In this document: in pieces, positions 27,737-36,700 of the stretch | Layout: each line of letters begins with the position of its first letter | Position numbering within the stretch: position 1 is the stretch's first letter | Assembly: GCF_028330965.1 (NCBI RefSeq) | Contig: NZ_JAQMUB010000037.1 | Coordinates: 124,001 to 188,000 of the forward strand | From: Oscillatoria sp. CS-180 | GTDB lineage: Bacteria > Cyanobacteriota > Cyanobacteriia > Phormidesmidales > Phormidesmidaceae | Length of the DNA stretch: 64,000 nucleotides | Reading direction: 5' to 3' | Position numbers and translations under genes: made by a program | The notes under the pieces: model-generated | What the model was told of the DNA's origin: nothing | The model's input: the letters and a program-made list of their open reading frames with translations, nothing else | The model's database searches: none

Positions 27737-28936
27737 ATGAAACCTCAGTTTTCTTTGTTTGCTAAGCCTTTAGAACGTTGGATTTTACTGGCGTTAACAA
27801 CCGTTGCGATCGCCCTAGGCTATATCGCTTTTATTGACCTCATTCGAACGGCATCACTACCCAAACTATCTGCCGTTGCCCAATCGGAGGGTTTAGAAGA
27901 AATTCCAACCATTCAAGGCGTCTCCGCTCTGGGACGACTAGAACCGCAGGGAGATATTCTACGCCTCTCTGCGCCTCACTCTGTAGATGGCTCAAGTATC
28001 CGAATTGAACAATTGTTAGTACAGGAAGGAGACCTTTTGGAGGCCGGCCAGGTGGTTGCGGTTCTTGACAATCGACCCCAGCGAGAAGCTGCGTTGCAAC
28101 AAGCAGAAGCAGCCGTTGAGGTCGCAGAAGCCAAGCTCGCCAAGGTTGAGGCAGGTGTCCCCGATGGCGATATCGAAGCTCAAACTGAGCGGATCAACCG
28201 ACTGAAGGCAGAGCAGAATCGGCAAGTAGAGATACAAGACACTAGGGTTGCCCGATTGACTGCGGAACTGCGGAACGCCGAGGTGGACCTACAGCGATAT
28301 GAGCAGCTCTATCAGGCCGGAGCGATCGCGACGGCTGATCTGGATTCCAGGCAGTTAGCCTTTGAGACGGCGCAAAAGCAACTGCGTGAGGCCCAAGAAA
28401 TGCAGCAGCAAACGGTTGAGACGTTGCAAAAACAGATCAATGAAGCCGAAGCCGCTATGAGGTCAATTGCCGAAGTTCGTCCAGTGGATGTGCAGGTGGC
28501 CCGAGCCGAGCTAAGTCGGGCGATCGCCGCCGTCACCCAGGCCCAGACGGATTTAGATGCAACTTATATCCGTACACCCATGGCCGGACAGGTTCTCAAA
28601 ACGCACGTTTCGCCGGGTGAGATCTTAAACGGTGATGGGATTGTCGAAATTGGACAGACCCAAAGCATGATGGTGGTTGCGGAGATCTACGAAACGGATA
28701 TTGAGCGCGTCCAAACGGGGCAAGCCGCGATCGTTACCAGTCCAGCTGTCAGCACAGTCCTAGCTGGGACCGTGAGCAAAATTGGGTTACAGGTAGGTAA
28801 TCAGCAAACTTTCGGTGTGGACCCCTCCGGCGACACGGACAATCGGGTGGTTGAAGTCGAAATTGCCCTGGATGCTGAATCAAGCCAGAAGGTTAGCCGC
28901 TTTAGTAATCTCCAGGTTCAAGTTGTTCTTCAGTGA
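27737..28936 (+). CDS. devB: DevB-family periplasmic adaptor (HlyD-like) of an ABC exporter
   Basis: A 399-residue membrane-fusion protein that would join the DevC/DevA inner-membrane exporter to a TolC-type outer-membrane channel. There is one N-terminal membrane segment (about residues 15-37). A lipoyl-like half follows (VEGDLLEAGQVVAVLDN region, here VQEGDLLEAGQVV). Next comes a long coiled coil, about residues 115-260, rich in Ala/Glu/Gln (AVEVAEAKLAKVEAG, LRNAEVDLQRYEQL). The second lipoyl half and beta-barrel include TYIRTPMAGQVLKTHVSPGE. In Anabaena, DevBCA exports heterocyst glycolipids. Here the neighbours suggest a polyketide lipid. Confidence 0.9.
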   Translation: MKPQFSLFAKPLERWILLALTTVAIALGYIAFIDLIRTASLPKLSAVAQSEGLEEIPTIQGVSALGRLEPQGDILRLSAPHSVDGSSIRIEQLLVQEGDLLEAGQVVAVLDNRPQREAALQQAEAAVEVAEAKLAKVEAGVPDGDIEAQTERINRLKAEQNRQVEIQDTRVARLTAELRNAEVDLQRYEQLYQAGAIATADLDSRQLAFETAQKQLREAQEMQQQTVETLQKQINEAEAAMRSIAEVRPVDVQVARAELSRAIAAVTQAQTDLDATYIRTPMAGQVLKTHVSPGEILNGDGIVEIGQTQSMMVVAEIYETDIERVQTGQAAIVTSPAVSTVLAGTVSKIGLQVGNQQTFGVDPSGDTDNRVVEVEIALDAESSQKVSRFSNLQVQVVLQ

Positions 28937-29117
28937 ATAGGACTTCTTTAAGGGGGCAAAAGGCTGATTTGTCGGCGTACGATTGTTTATTTTCGGAGGT
29001 TTAGGAACAATTCTGTTCAGGCAACATTTGTGTGGTGTGCAGCGCGTACCCTACTGGATCTTCGCTCCCTGAGTCTTAACTCCTCTACTCCCCCACGCCC
29101 CCACTCTTTTTTCTGTC

Positions 29118-30293
29118 ATGATCTTCGCTATCCCGATCGCCTGGTTACAACTCATTCATCAGAAGGCAAGGTTCGTTGTCACGCTGTTGGGCATTGCGTT
29201 TGTGGCAATTCTGCTGTTCATTCAACTGGGGTTTCAAGACGCTCTATTTGAAAGTTCGGTGCGGCTACACAAAAGCTTAAAAGGGGATTTGTTTTTGGTC
29301 AGTTCTCAATATCAGTCGTTGACCTTGGAGCAGCGGTTTCCCCGGAATCGCTTATATCAAACTCTAGCGTCTGATGCAGTCGAGTCAGTGATTCCGCTCT
29401 ACACGCAGTTCGGCAAGATTAAAAACATTGAAACTGGGCAGAAATACATCATTTTTGTATTTGGTATTGATCCTGGGAATTCAGCTCTCAATTTAGATGA
29501 AGTTGATCGACAAATAGATCAGCTAAAGTTCAGCGATCGCGCCCTGTTTGATCGCGATTCACGCCCCGAATTTGGTCCTGTTGTTGCTCTGTTTGACAAC
29601 AATACAGACGTTGAAATAGAACTGTTCTCTTATGAAAATAATCTCAATGCTGAAAGGTTCAAAGTGGGCGGTCTGTTCAGTTTAGGAACGTCTTTCGGCA
29701 TTGACGGCAATATTATTGTTAACTATCTCTCCTTTCTGAGAGCTTTTGGGGGAGCGCAGGCGGATGACATTAATATCGGTATCATTAATCTCAAAGATGA
29801 CGGTGATCCAGAACAGGTTCGTCGGACTTTACAAAAGCTTTTGCCTGAAGACGTCAAAATTTTGACGCTGCCAGACTTCATCAAAATGGAAAAAGATTAC
29901 TGGAATCTAAGAACACCTATCGGTTTTGTCTTTAGAACCATGGTGGTGATTGGATTTCTAGTTGGAACGGGAGTTTCCTACCAAATTCTTTACAGTAATG
30001 TGTCAATGCATATCAAGGAATATGCAACTTTAAAGGCGATGGGCTTTAAACCCAATTACTTGTCAAGAATTGTTTTTAATCAAGCCCTAATTCTCGCAAT
30101 TTTAGGATTTATTCCGGGATTAATCATTTCCGTGATGGTGTATGACATAGCCGAGGATGCTACTAAACTTCCTGTTGTGATGACACCGTTAAAAATTGCT
30201 CTAGTCTTTTTCTTAGTAACATCAATTTGTACGCTGTCAGGCGTTTTAGCAGTTCAAAAAATTCGGTCGGCTGACCCGGCAGATGTGTTCTAG
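29118..30293 (+). CDS. devC: DevC-family ABC exporter permease
   Basis: A 391-residue permease of the MacB/FtsX type. It starts MIFAIPIAWLQLIHQKARF, closely like other DevC proteins. One membrane segment lies near residues 15-40, and a large periplasmic domain fills about 45-265. Three membrane segments follow near 270-300, 315-345 and 350-380 (VFRTMVVIGFLVGTGVSYQ, LAILGFIPGLIISVMVYD, LVFFLVTSICTLSGVLA). It lies downstream of devB with 181 bases between them. Confidence 0.92.
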   Translation: MIFAIPIAWLQLIHQKARFVVTLLGIAFVAILLFIQLGFQDALFESSVRLHKSLKGDLFLVSSQYQSLTLEQRFPRNRLYQTLASDAVESVIPLYTQFGKIKNIETGQKYIIFVFGIDPGNSALNLDEVDRQIDQLKFSDRALFDRDSRPEFGPVVALFDNNTDVEIELFSYENNLNAERFKVGGLFSLGTSFGIDGNIIVNYLSFLRAFGGAQADDINIGIINLKDDGDPEQVRRTLQKLLPEDVKILTLPDFIKMEKDYWNLRTPIGFVFRTMVVIGFLVGTGVSYQILYSNVSMHIKEYATLKAMGFKPNYLSRIVFNQALILAILGFIPGLIISVMVYDIAEDATKLPVVMTPLKIALVFFLVTSICTLSGVLAVQKIRSADPADVF

Positions 30294-30484
30294 CGATCGC
30301 GCATTACCTTTAATGAATTTTGAATCCTGGAAACTATTCGTGGATAGGACGAACAATGCTCACCTGCACAAGCTAATCCATCATGGCAGACATAAGATCA
30401 CTATTTAGAATACTGAGAAAGCTTATCTATCTTAGTTTTGAGTTTTGAATTTTGAGTTTTGAACTCAGAGTTGGATATTAATCA

Positions 30485-31171
30485 ATGACGTTATCGAATC
30501 CGATCTTAAGCATTCAAAACCTCAACCACTATTATGGTGAAGCCGCTTTGAAGCGGCAGGTTCTTTCCAATATCAACTTTAAAATTCATCCTCAAGAGAT
30601 TGTTATCCTAACGGGTCCATCTGGGTCTGGGAAAACAACGCTATTGACGCTGATTGGGGGGTTGAGATCGGTGCAGCAGGGACAGCTTCAATTCTTGGGA
30701 CAATACCTGAATGCCGCAACGCCTACCGAAATGATTAAGACGAGGCGAAAAATTGGCTATATTTTTCAAGCCCACAATTTAATGCCCTTTCTCACAGCTT
30801 CACAAAATGTGCAGCTGTCGTTTGAATTTCAGCCTTCACTATCACGTCAGGAAGCGATCGCCCGTTCAGAACAAATGCTGGCTGCGGTAAGGCTGAAGCA
30901 CCGACTCAATTACTATCCTCAAAGTCTCTCAGGAGGGGAAAAACAGCGCGTTGCGATCGCCCGTGCTCTGGTGACCGATCCGCCCTTAATTTTAGCGGAT
31001 GAACCAACCGCTTCTCTGGATAGTAAAACGGGTAGAGATGTGGTTGAACTGATGCAAGTACTGGCAAAAGATAAGGGTTCTGCTGTTTTGCTTGTGACCC
31101 ACGACAACCGAATTTTAGATGTCGCAGATCGCATTATTCGAATGGAAGATGGCTGCCTAATTTGTGATTAA
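30485..31171 (+). CDS. devA: DevA-family ABC exporter ATPase
   Basis: A 228-residue ATP-binding subunit that powers the DevBC exporter. Motifs are complete: Walker [12 protein letters not shown]-loop [10 protein letters not shown], signature [15 protein letters not shown], Walker [13 protein letters not shown] and the switch His in LLVTHDNR. The 191-base gap after devC carries four TTTTGAR heptamers at 30436-30463. The order devB-devC-devA is the classic one. Confidence 0.93.
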   Translation: MTLSNPILSIQNLNHYYGEAALKRQVLSNINFKIHPQEIVILTGPSGSGKTTLLTLIGGLRSVQQGQLQFLGQYLNAATPTEMIKTRRKIGYIFQAHNLMPFLTASQNVQLSFEFQPSLSRQEAIARSEQMLAAVRLKHRLNYYPQSLSGGEKQRVAIARALVTDPPLILADEPTASLDSKTGRDVVELMQVLAKDKGSAVLLVTHDNRILDVADRIIRMEDGCLICD

Positions 31172-31430
31172 TATTACTTTTTATACGATTATTTGATGGA
31201 TAGGAAACAAAAGATTAAAACCTTATTTTTGTTGATTTTATCCACAGACAACTCGCAAGTATACTGAGTAAAATTTATCCATAACTTGCTTTGAACTTGC
31301 AGTTAATTCCATTCTTCTGAAATTTATTTTTTCAATCTAACTGAAGTTCATGACAATCTTCTTGTTTCAAGAATACAGATTCAAAGGATCTTTAAGCTAT
31401 TTCTGACGCCGTTTATCTTATGGATTTTCC

Positions 31431-31715
31431 ATGATTTCGATGACGAACCCCGCAACAGGTGAAAAGACACGATTTTTAAGCCGCTCAGAGGCAAAGAAAG
31501 AACTTCAGATTAGCGAAGCGACATTTCACAAGTATATGAAATTGTTGGTCTCAAATTGGAGCGATCGCTTTCAATATATGCCTCGACAAACCCACTGGAA
31601 TGACTATCAGCTGCACTGTCTGGCTTTTGTTAAAAATTTGTTTGATAACGGTCTGAATCAGCTAGAGGTCGCTGACTATATCAGTCGCTACAAAATTCCT
31701 GATCCTGAACATTGA
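31431..31715 (+). CDS. Small putative DNA-binding protein, unknown family
   Basis: A 94-residue basic protein between devA and the ACP gene. The stretch FLSRSEAKKELQISEATFHK resembles the first helices of a MerR/excisionase-like winged helix. The C-terminal part (LFDNGLNQLEVADYISRYKI) is helical. I do not recognise a named family. Gaps of 259 bases before and 101-110 bases after mean it may have its own promoter. Together with the small gene at 27290 it brackets the exporter, so both may be local regulators. Confidence 0.55.
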   Translation: MISMTNPATGEKTRFLSRSEAKKELQISEATFHKYMKLLVSNWSDRFQYMPRQTHWNDYQLHCLAFVKNLFDNGLNQLEVADYISRYKIPDPEH

Positions 31716-31825
31716 TCAGAATACCAAAGACCTATTTTTGATGAATTTTTGAATTTCCTGAATAAAAGACTTTCGCTTTCTGCCTTTACTGTCCATCGTC
31801 TATTCGCGATTTAAGGATGTCACCC

Positions 31826-32122
31826 ATGAGTAATTCCATTGTCCAAACTTTGCCCTCTGATGCTAGTAACAACGTGCCTGCTAAAACAGCAACTGCTAAT
31901 GAAATCCAGGAGTGGATTGTGGACTATTTAGCAGAGCTTTTAGAGATGGATTCTGATGAGGTTGAGACGGATGTTCCGTTTGATCGCTTTGGCTTGGATT
32001 CTACAGCTGCAATTGGGATGACGGGAGATCTGGAGGATTGGTTGGAGTGTCGTCTTGATCCAACGTTGCTGTACGACTATCCCACTATTGAAAGTCTTTC
32101 GGGACACTTGGCAACGGCATAA
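31826..32122 (+). CDS. Free-standing acyl carrier protein
   Basis: A 98-residue acyl carrier protein. The phosphopantetheine serine is in FGLDSTAAIG, preceded by EVETDVPFDR and followed by YDYPTIESLSGHLA, as in PKS-type carriers. It would take the acyl chain from the FAAL and present it to the dimetal enzyme and the first synthase, as CylB does. AAGGA lies eight bases before the ATG at 31826; an ATG at 31817 overlaps that site and is less likely. It is acidic and soluble. Confidence 0.9.
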   Translation: MSNSIVQTLPSDASNNVPAKTATANEIQEWIVDYLAELLEMDSDEVETDVPFDRFGLDSTAAIGMTGDLEDWLECRLDPTLLYDYPTIESLSGHLATA

Positions 32123-32313
32123 GAAACGGGTCCTGCTTACGGAGCTTTAGAGCATTCGTTGTGCTGAATACGGTCTAACTGTCCACAACTGTTCGCGATC
32201 GCAAATTCAAAATCGCCTTCATGCGCTTGGCGATGGTGCATTCTGCGCTGAATACATCCCACGTTCAATTCGGCAATCTTGGTATTCCTGTTCCTAAGAA
32301 AGGGAGTTTTCCC

Positions 32314-33684
32314 ATGACATCACTAACTGAGAAAAACTATCGGGCTGATTCCCAATCTGCTGTAGGCAAAACGGTCAAAGGATCTGCCAAACATCGTAAG
32401 GTCATTGACATCACGTATCGAAACAACGATGAATCTGACTACACCGAGCAGATTGAGGCATTGGAGCAGGCGTTTCGGTATGCAGACTATCAGCATTGCT
32501 ATTGGACAGAGCCGGAGCAGTCGCTGTTGTATGGCACGCCACTGTATGAGCAGGCAACGGCGGATCAAAAGCGAGCACTGAATCACCTCTACTGGGTCAT
32601 TCAAAACAACAACACGGCGGCGAGTGAGGTCAACACCATCATCTATAACCAGGTGACGGCGGGAGTCTTTGAGACGCTGAGTGGCTACGACAAGCTTTGT
32701 GACGAGTTGACGCTGGAAACGGATCAGGAATATCACCACATCCACGCATTTCAGAAGGTAGGACATCGGACGCGCACGGCCTTGCTGGGGCGTAAGGGTT
32801 TTGGCTGGACCGGCAAGGACAATAAAGAGGCACCAACGAGTCGCGTTTCAAATTGGTTTGCCAGGTCTCAGGATACGGTGCTTCAGTTTTTAGCCAAGCA
32901 CATGCTGAAGCCGGGTGAGTACCTGGTTTCCAATTATCTGAAGGAACTAGAGGCTCAGGGCAAATTTGCGCCGACGCCAACCCAAGGATCGGGGGGGCGA
33001 GCAGCTTCGCCAACCGTGCTCAAGTTCTTCACGTCCAACTGGGGCAGCTCGCCGTTTCTCGCCTGCCAGTATTACGCCATGCGCTATGTCTCTAATGGTT
33101 TGCTGAAGAGCCAGGAGCATCCGCGATCGCGCTATTTCAAGAAACTGGAAAAGGCCGGTGAACCCATTCCTATCCCGACTGCCATTTCCCACTATCACTT
33201 TCTGGACGAGTCCTTCCACACCACAATCTCGCTGATTGTCGGACGAGACATGTATCGAGATTTTGCCAAGCCAACCGTGTATGAGCGGGCGATCGCCAAC
33301 TGGGCAGTTTATCTAGCCCAGCGCAACGTCATTTGCTATCACAGCGGTCTCTCTACAGGGCTGCCAGCGCGCTGTTTCCGCAACGACGTGTCCTTTATGG
33401 AGTTTATTTATCGGCTGCTGCAATCTCCTGTGTTTGAGCTGTCAGACCAGGATGCGCGGCACTGGATGGAGAAATCGTTCTGTGCAGAACATGAGGGCTT
33501 CCACGTCGCTAAACGCTATCAGAAAGGGTTTGTGACAGATTTTCGCCAGTTTTTTGGTCAAATTGACTATCTTTGGCCGATTAATCGGGAAATGCGCCTG
33601 ATTGATGTGGAGAACACAGTGGACGCAGGACTGAGAAGAAGTCGCGCTGCGTTTCAAGAGTTTTCTGAATCTGTAGCTGTGTAG
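32314..33684 (+). CDS. AurF/CylC-like dimetal-carboxylate oxygenase or halogenase
   Basis: A 456-residue enzyme of the AurF-related, ferritin-like diiron group, placed directly after the FAAL-ACP pair just as CylC is in cylindrocyclophane synthesis. CylC-type enzymes chlorinate unactivated carbons of ACP-bound fatty chains. Candidate metal ligands are Glu105, Glu139-x2-His142 (QEYHHIH), His295-x3-Glu299-x2-His302 (HFLDESFH) and Glu394-x2-His397 (EHEGFH). The start at 32314 follows AAAGGGAG; an in-frame ATG at 32221 adds 31 unconserved residues. Whether it halogenates, hydroxylates or oxidises cannot be told from sequence alone. Confidence 0.8.
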   Translation: MTSLTEKNYRADSQSAVGKTVKGSAKHRKVIDITYRNNDESDYTEQIEALEQAFRYADYQHCYWTEPEQSLLYGTPLYEQATADQKRALNHLYWVIQNNNTAASEVNTIIYNQVTAGVFETLSGYDKLCDELTLETDQEYHHIHAFQKVGHRTRTALLGRKGFGWTGKDNKEAPTSRVSNWFARSQDTVLQFLAKHMLKPGEYLVSNYLKELEAQGKFAPTPTQGSGGRAASPTVLKFFTSNWGSSPFLACQYYAMRYVSNGLLKSQEHPRSRYFKKLEKAGEPIPIPTAISHYHFLDESFHTTISLIVGRDMYRDFAKPTVYERAIANWAVYLAQRNVICYHSGLSTGLPARCFRNDVSFMEFIYRLLQSPVFELSDQDARHWMEKSFCAEHEGFHVAKRYQKGFVTDFRQFFGQIDYLWPINREMRLIDVENTVDAGLRRSRAAFQEFSESVAV

Positions 33685-33789
33685 GGACTGGCATGGCTTT
33701 GCTAAGGCCCTGTTGAGACTTCCCTACCCCCCAATTTCCCCATTCCCCCGCTCCACCCAAATGGTCACACAGGAGGATTTCATTCCGTT

Positions 33790-36700
33790 ATGGAACCCAT
33801 CGCAATTATTGGTATCGGCTGTCGTTTTCCGCAGGCAGCAACCGCTGAAGCCTTTTGGCAACTGCTCAAAAACGGCGTCGATGCGATCGGCGAAGTCCCC
33901 AAAGACCGCTGGGATGTCGATACTCTCTACGACATGGAACCGGGTGCTCCGGGAAAGATGAGTACCCGTTGGGGTGGCTTCCTCGATCAGATTGATCAGT
34001 TTGACGCGCAGTTTTTCGGCATTGCTCCCCGTGAAGCTGAACGCATTGACCCCCAGCAGCGGCTTGTCCTAGAGGTGGCTTGGGAGGCGCTGGAGCATGC
34101 GGGCATTGCTCCTGATTGCCTCGCAGGTAGCCAGACTGGAGTCTATGTGGGTATCGGCAACTACGACTATTCTCGCTATCTAACGCGCCACCTGGATTTG
34201 GCGGATATCAATGCCTATGACGGCACTGGAAACGCCCTCAGCATCACGGCTCATCGTTTGTCCTACGTGCTGGATTTGCGGGGACCCAGCATGGCGATCG
34301 ATACGGCCTGTTCCTCGGCACTAGTGGCCGTTCAGCTGGCCAGTCAAAGTTTGGCACAGGGCGAGACAGACTTGTGTTTGGTGGGTGGCGTCAATTTGAT
34401 CGTGTCGCCGGAAGGCACGATTACCTACAGCAAAGCCCAAATGATGGCGGCGGATGGACGCTGCAAAACGTTTGACGCGAGTGCGGATGGTTTTGTGCGG
34501 GGCGAGGGCTGCGGCATGGTGGTGCTGAAGCGGCTGTCGGATGCGCTACGGGATGGCGATACCGTGATTGCGACGGTGAACGGGGCAGCAGTGAATCAGG
34601 ATGGCCTGAGCAATGGTCTGACGGCTCCCAATGGTCCCTCGCAGCAGGCCGTAATTCGACAGGCGATCGCCAACGCCAACATTACGCCCGCCCAAATTAG
34701 CTACGTGGAGGCTCACGGCACGGGCACGGTGCTAGGCGATCCGATTGAGGTGCGATCGCTGCAAACGGTCCTGAGTGAGGAACGCCAACCCGATCAGCCC
34801 TGTCGCATTGGTTCTGTGAAGACCAATATTGGTCATTTGGAAGCGGCGGCGGGCATTGCTGGGCTGATTAAAGTAGCCCTGTCCCTGCATCACAAAGAAA
34901 TTCCCCCTAACCTGCATCTAAACCAGCTCAATCCCTACATCAAGCTGGATGAGTCACTGTTTTCAATTCCCACTGAATGCCAGCCTTGGCAGATGTCTGC
35001 TGGACAGGCTCGTTATGCCGGGGTCAGCTCCTTCAGCTTTGGTGGCACCAATTGTCATGTGGTGCTGTCGGAGTTTACGGCGGTGCCACAACAGGATGGG
35101 GTTAGGGGAGGCGAAGGCGATCGCTCTCATCACCTCCTAACGCTCTCTGCTAAGAGCGAGGATGCCCTTAGTACTCTGGCGCAGCAGTACGAAACCTTCC
35201 TTGTCAATAATCCCCAAGCTGATCTAGCAACGATTTGTCAGCGTGCTCAGACAGGGCGCAGTCACTTTGACTACCGCATGGCGGTGGTGCTGCCGCGTGC
35301 CGCTACGGCAGCGGCGGACGCCGTTCGCACTAGCTCAACCTCGACTGACAAGATGGGGCGGGTGGTCAGCCGCAAGAAGCGCCGAGTCGCCTTTCTCTTC
35401 ACCGGTCAGGGCAGTCAGACGGTGGAGATGGGACGACAGCTCTACGAGACGCTGCCCGCCTTTCGCCAAATTCTGGAGCAGTGCCAAGCGATTCTGCGGC
35501 CCGACCTGGAAACGCCCCTGCTGGACGTCCTCTATCCCGCTGCGGCAGACGCGAGCGCTATGACGGCACTGCTGAACCAGACCGCCTACAGTCAACCGGC
35601 GCTCTTTGCGGTGGAGTATGCGCTGGCGCAAACCTGGATGAGCTGGGGCATTCAACCCAGTGTCGTGATGGGTCACAGCGTCGGGGAGTATGTCGCGGCC
35701 TGCATTGCCGGGGTTGTCTCCCTCGAAGACGGACTGCGGCTGATTGCCGAGCGAGGACGACTGATGCAGGCTCTACCCGCAACCGGAACGATGGTGGCAG
35801 TCTTTGCCAGTGCTGCTCAGCTACAGCCTTTCTTGTCGAAGGGGTTGACCATCGCGGCGGACAACGGACCGGAGAGTCAGGTAGTGTCGGGTTCCGAGGC
35901 GGCGATCGCCACCCTCTGCACCCAGCTGACTCAAGCTGGCATCGAAACGCGACGCCTCGCGGTCTCCCATGCCTTCCACTCACCGCTGATGCAGCCGATG
36001 GTGGCGGACTTTGAAGCGGTGGCGCAGCAGATGGCGTTTCACAGCCCTAAAATTCCCCTCATCTCGACCGTAACGGGGCAAGGCATTGGGGATGAGATGA
36101 CGAGTGCAACCTACTGGTGTGACCACATCTTGCAGCCCGTGCGGTTTGCTGAGGCGATGGACACGTTGGCGGAACAGGGCTATCGTCTGTACCTAGAAGT
36201 GGGACCGAAGCCCATCTTGTTGGGGATGGGACGTCGCTGTTTGCCTCAGGCCGACGTACAGTGGTTGCCGAGTCTGCGTCCCCAGCAAGAAGACTGGCAG
36301 ACGGTGCTGACTACCCTAGGACACCTCTATACCCAAGGCTGTGAGATTGACTGGCAGGCTGTATCAGCACCCAGTTCCAGCCAGCAGCTCCTAGCGCTAC
36401 CCACCTATCCCTTCCAGCGGCAGCGCTATTGGGCCGAGGCAACAGCGAAGACGAGCGTGATCGCCCCAACGACTCTATCCGCTGCTGCTCAGATTCCAGA
36501 ATTGCATCCTTTACTCGGTCATCGCTTACATTCGGCTCTGCATCCAGAGGTGATTCTGTTTGAGGGGCATATCAGTCCGACCCATCCCAGCTATTTGCGA
36601 GACCATCAGGTTCATCAGCGGGTGATTGTACCGGCAACAGCCTATTTGGAACTGGCGCTAGCGGCAGGCAAGGCAATTTGGCGATCGCCCCATCTCCGCC

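Noticed and set aside
35243-36014. Open frames overlapping the AT-coding region of the first synthase, seen again in the second
   Set aside because: They recur only because the two AT blocks are near identical; shadows of the real frame.
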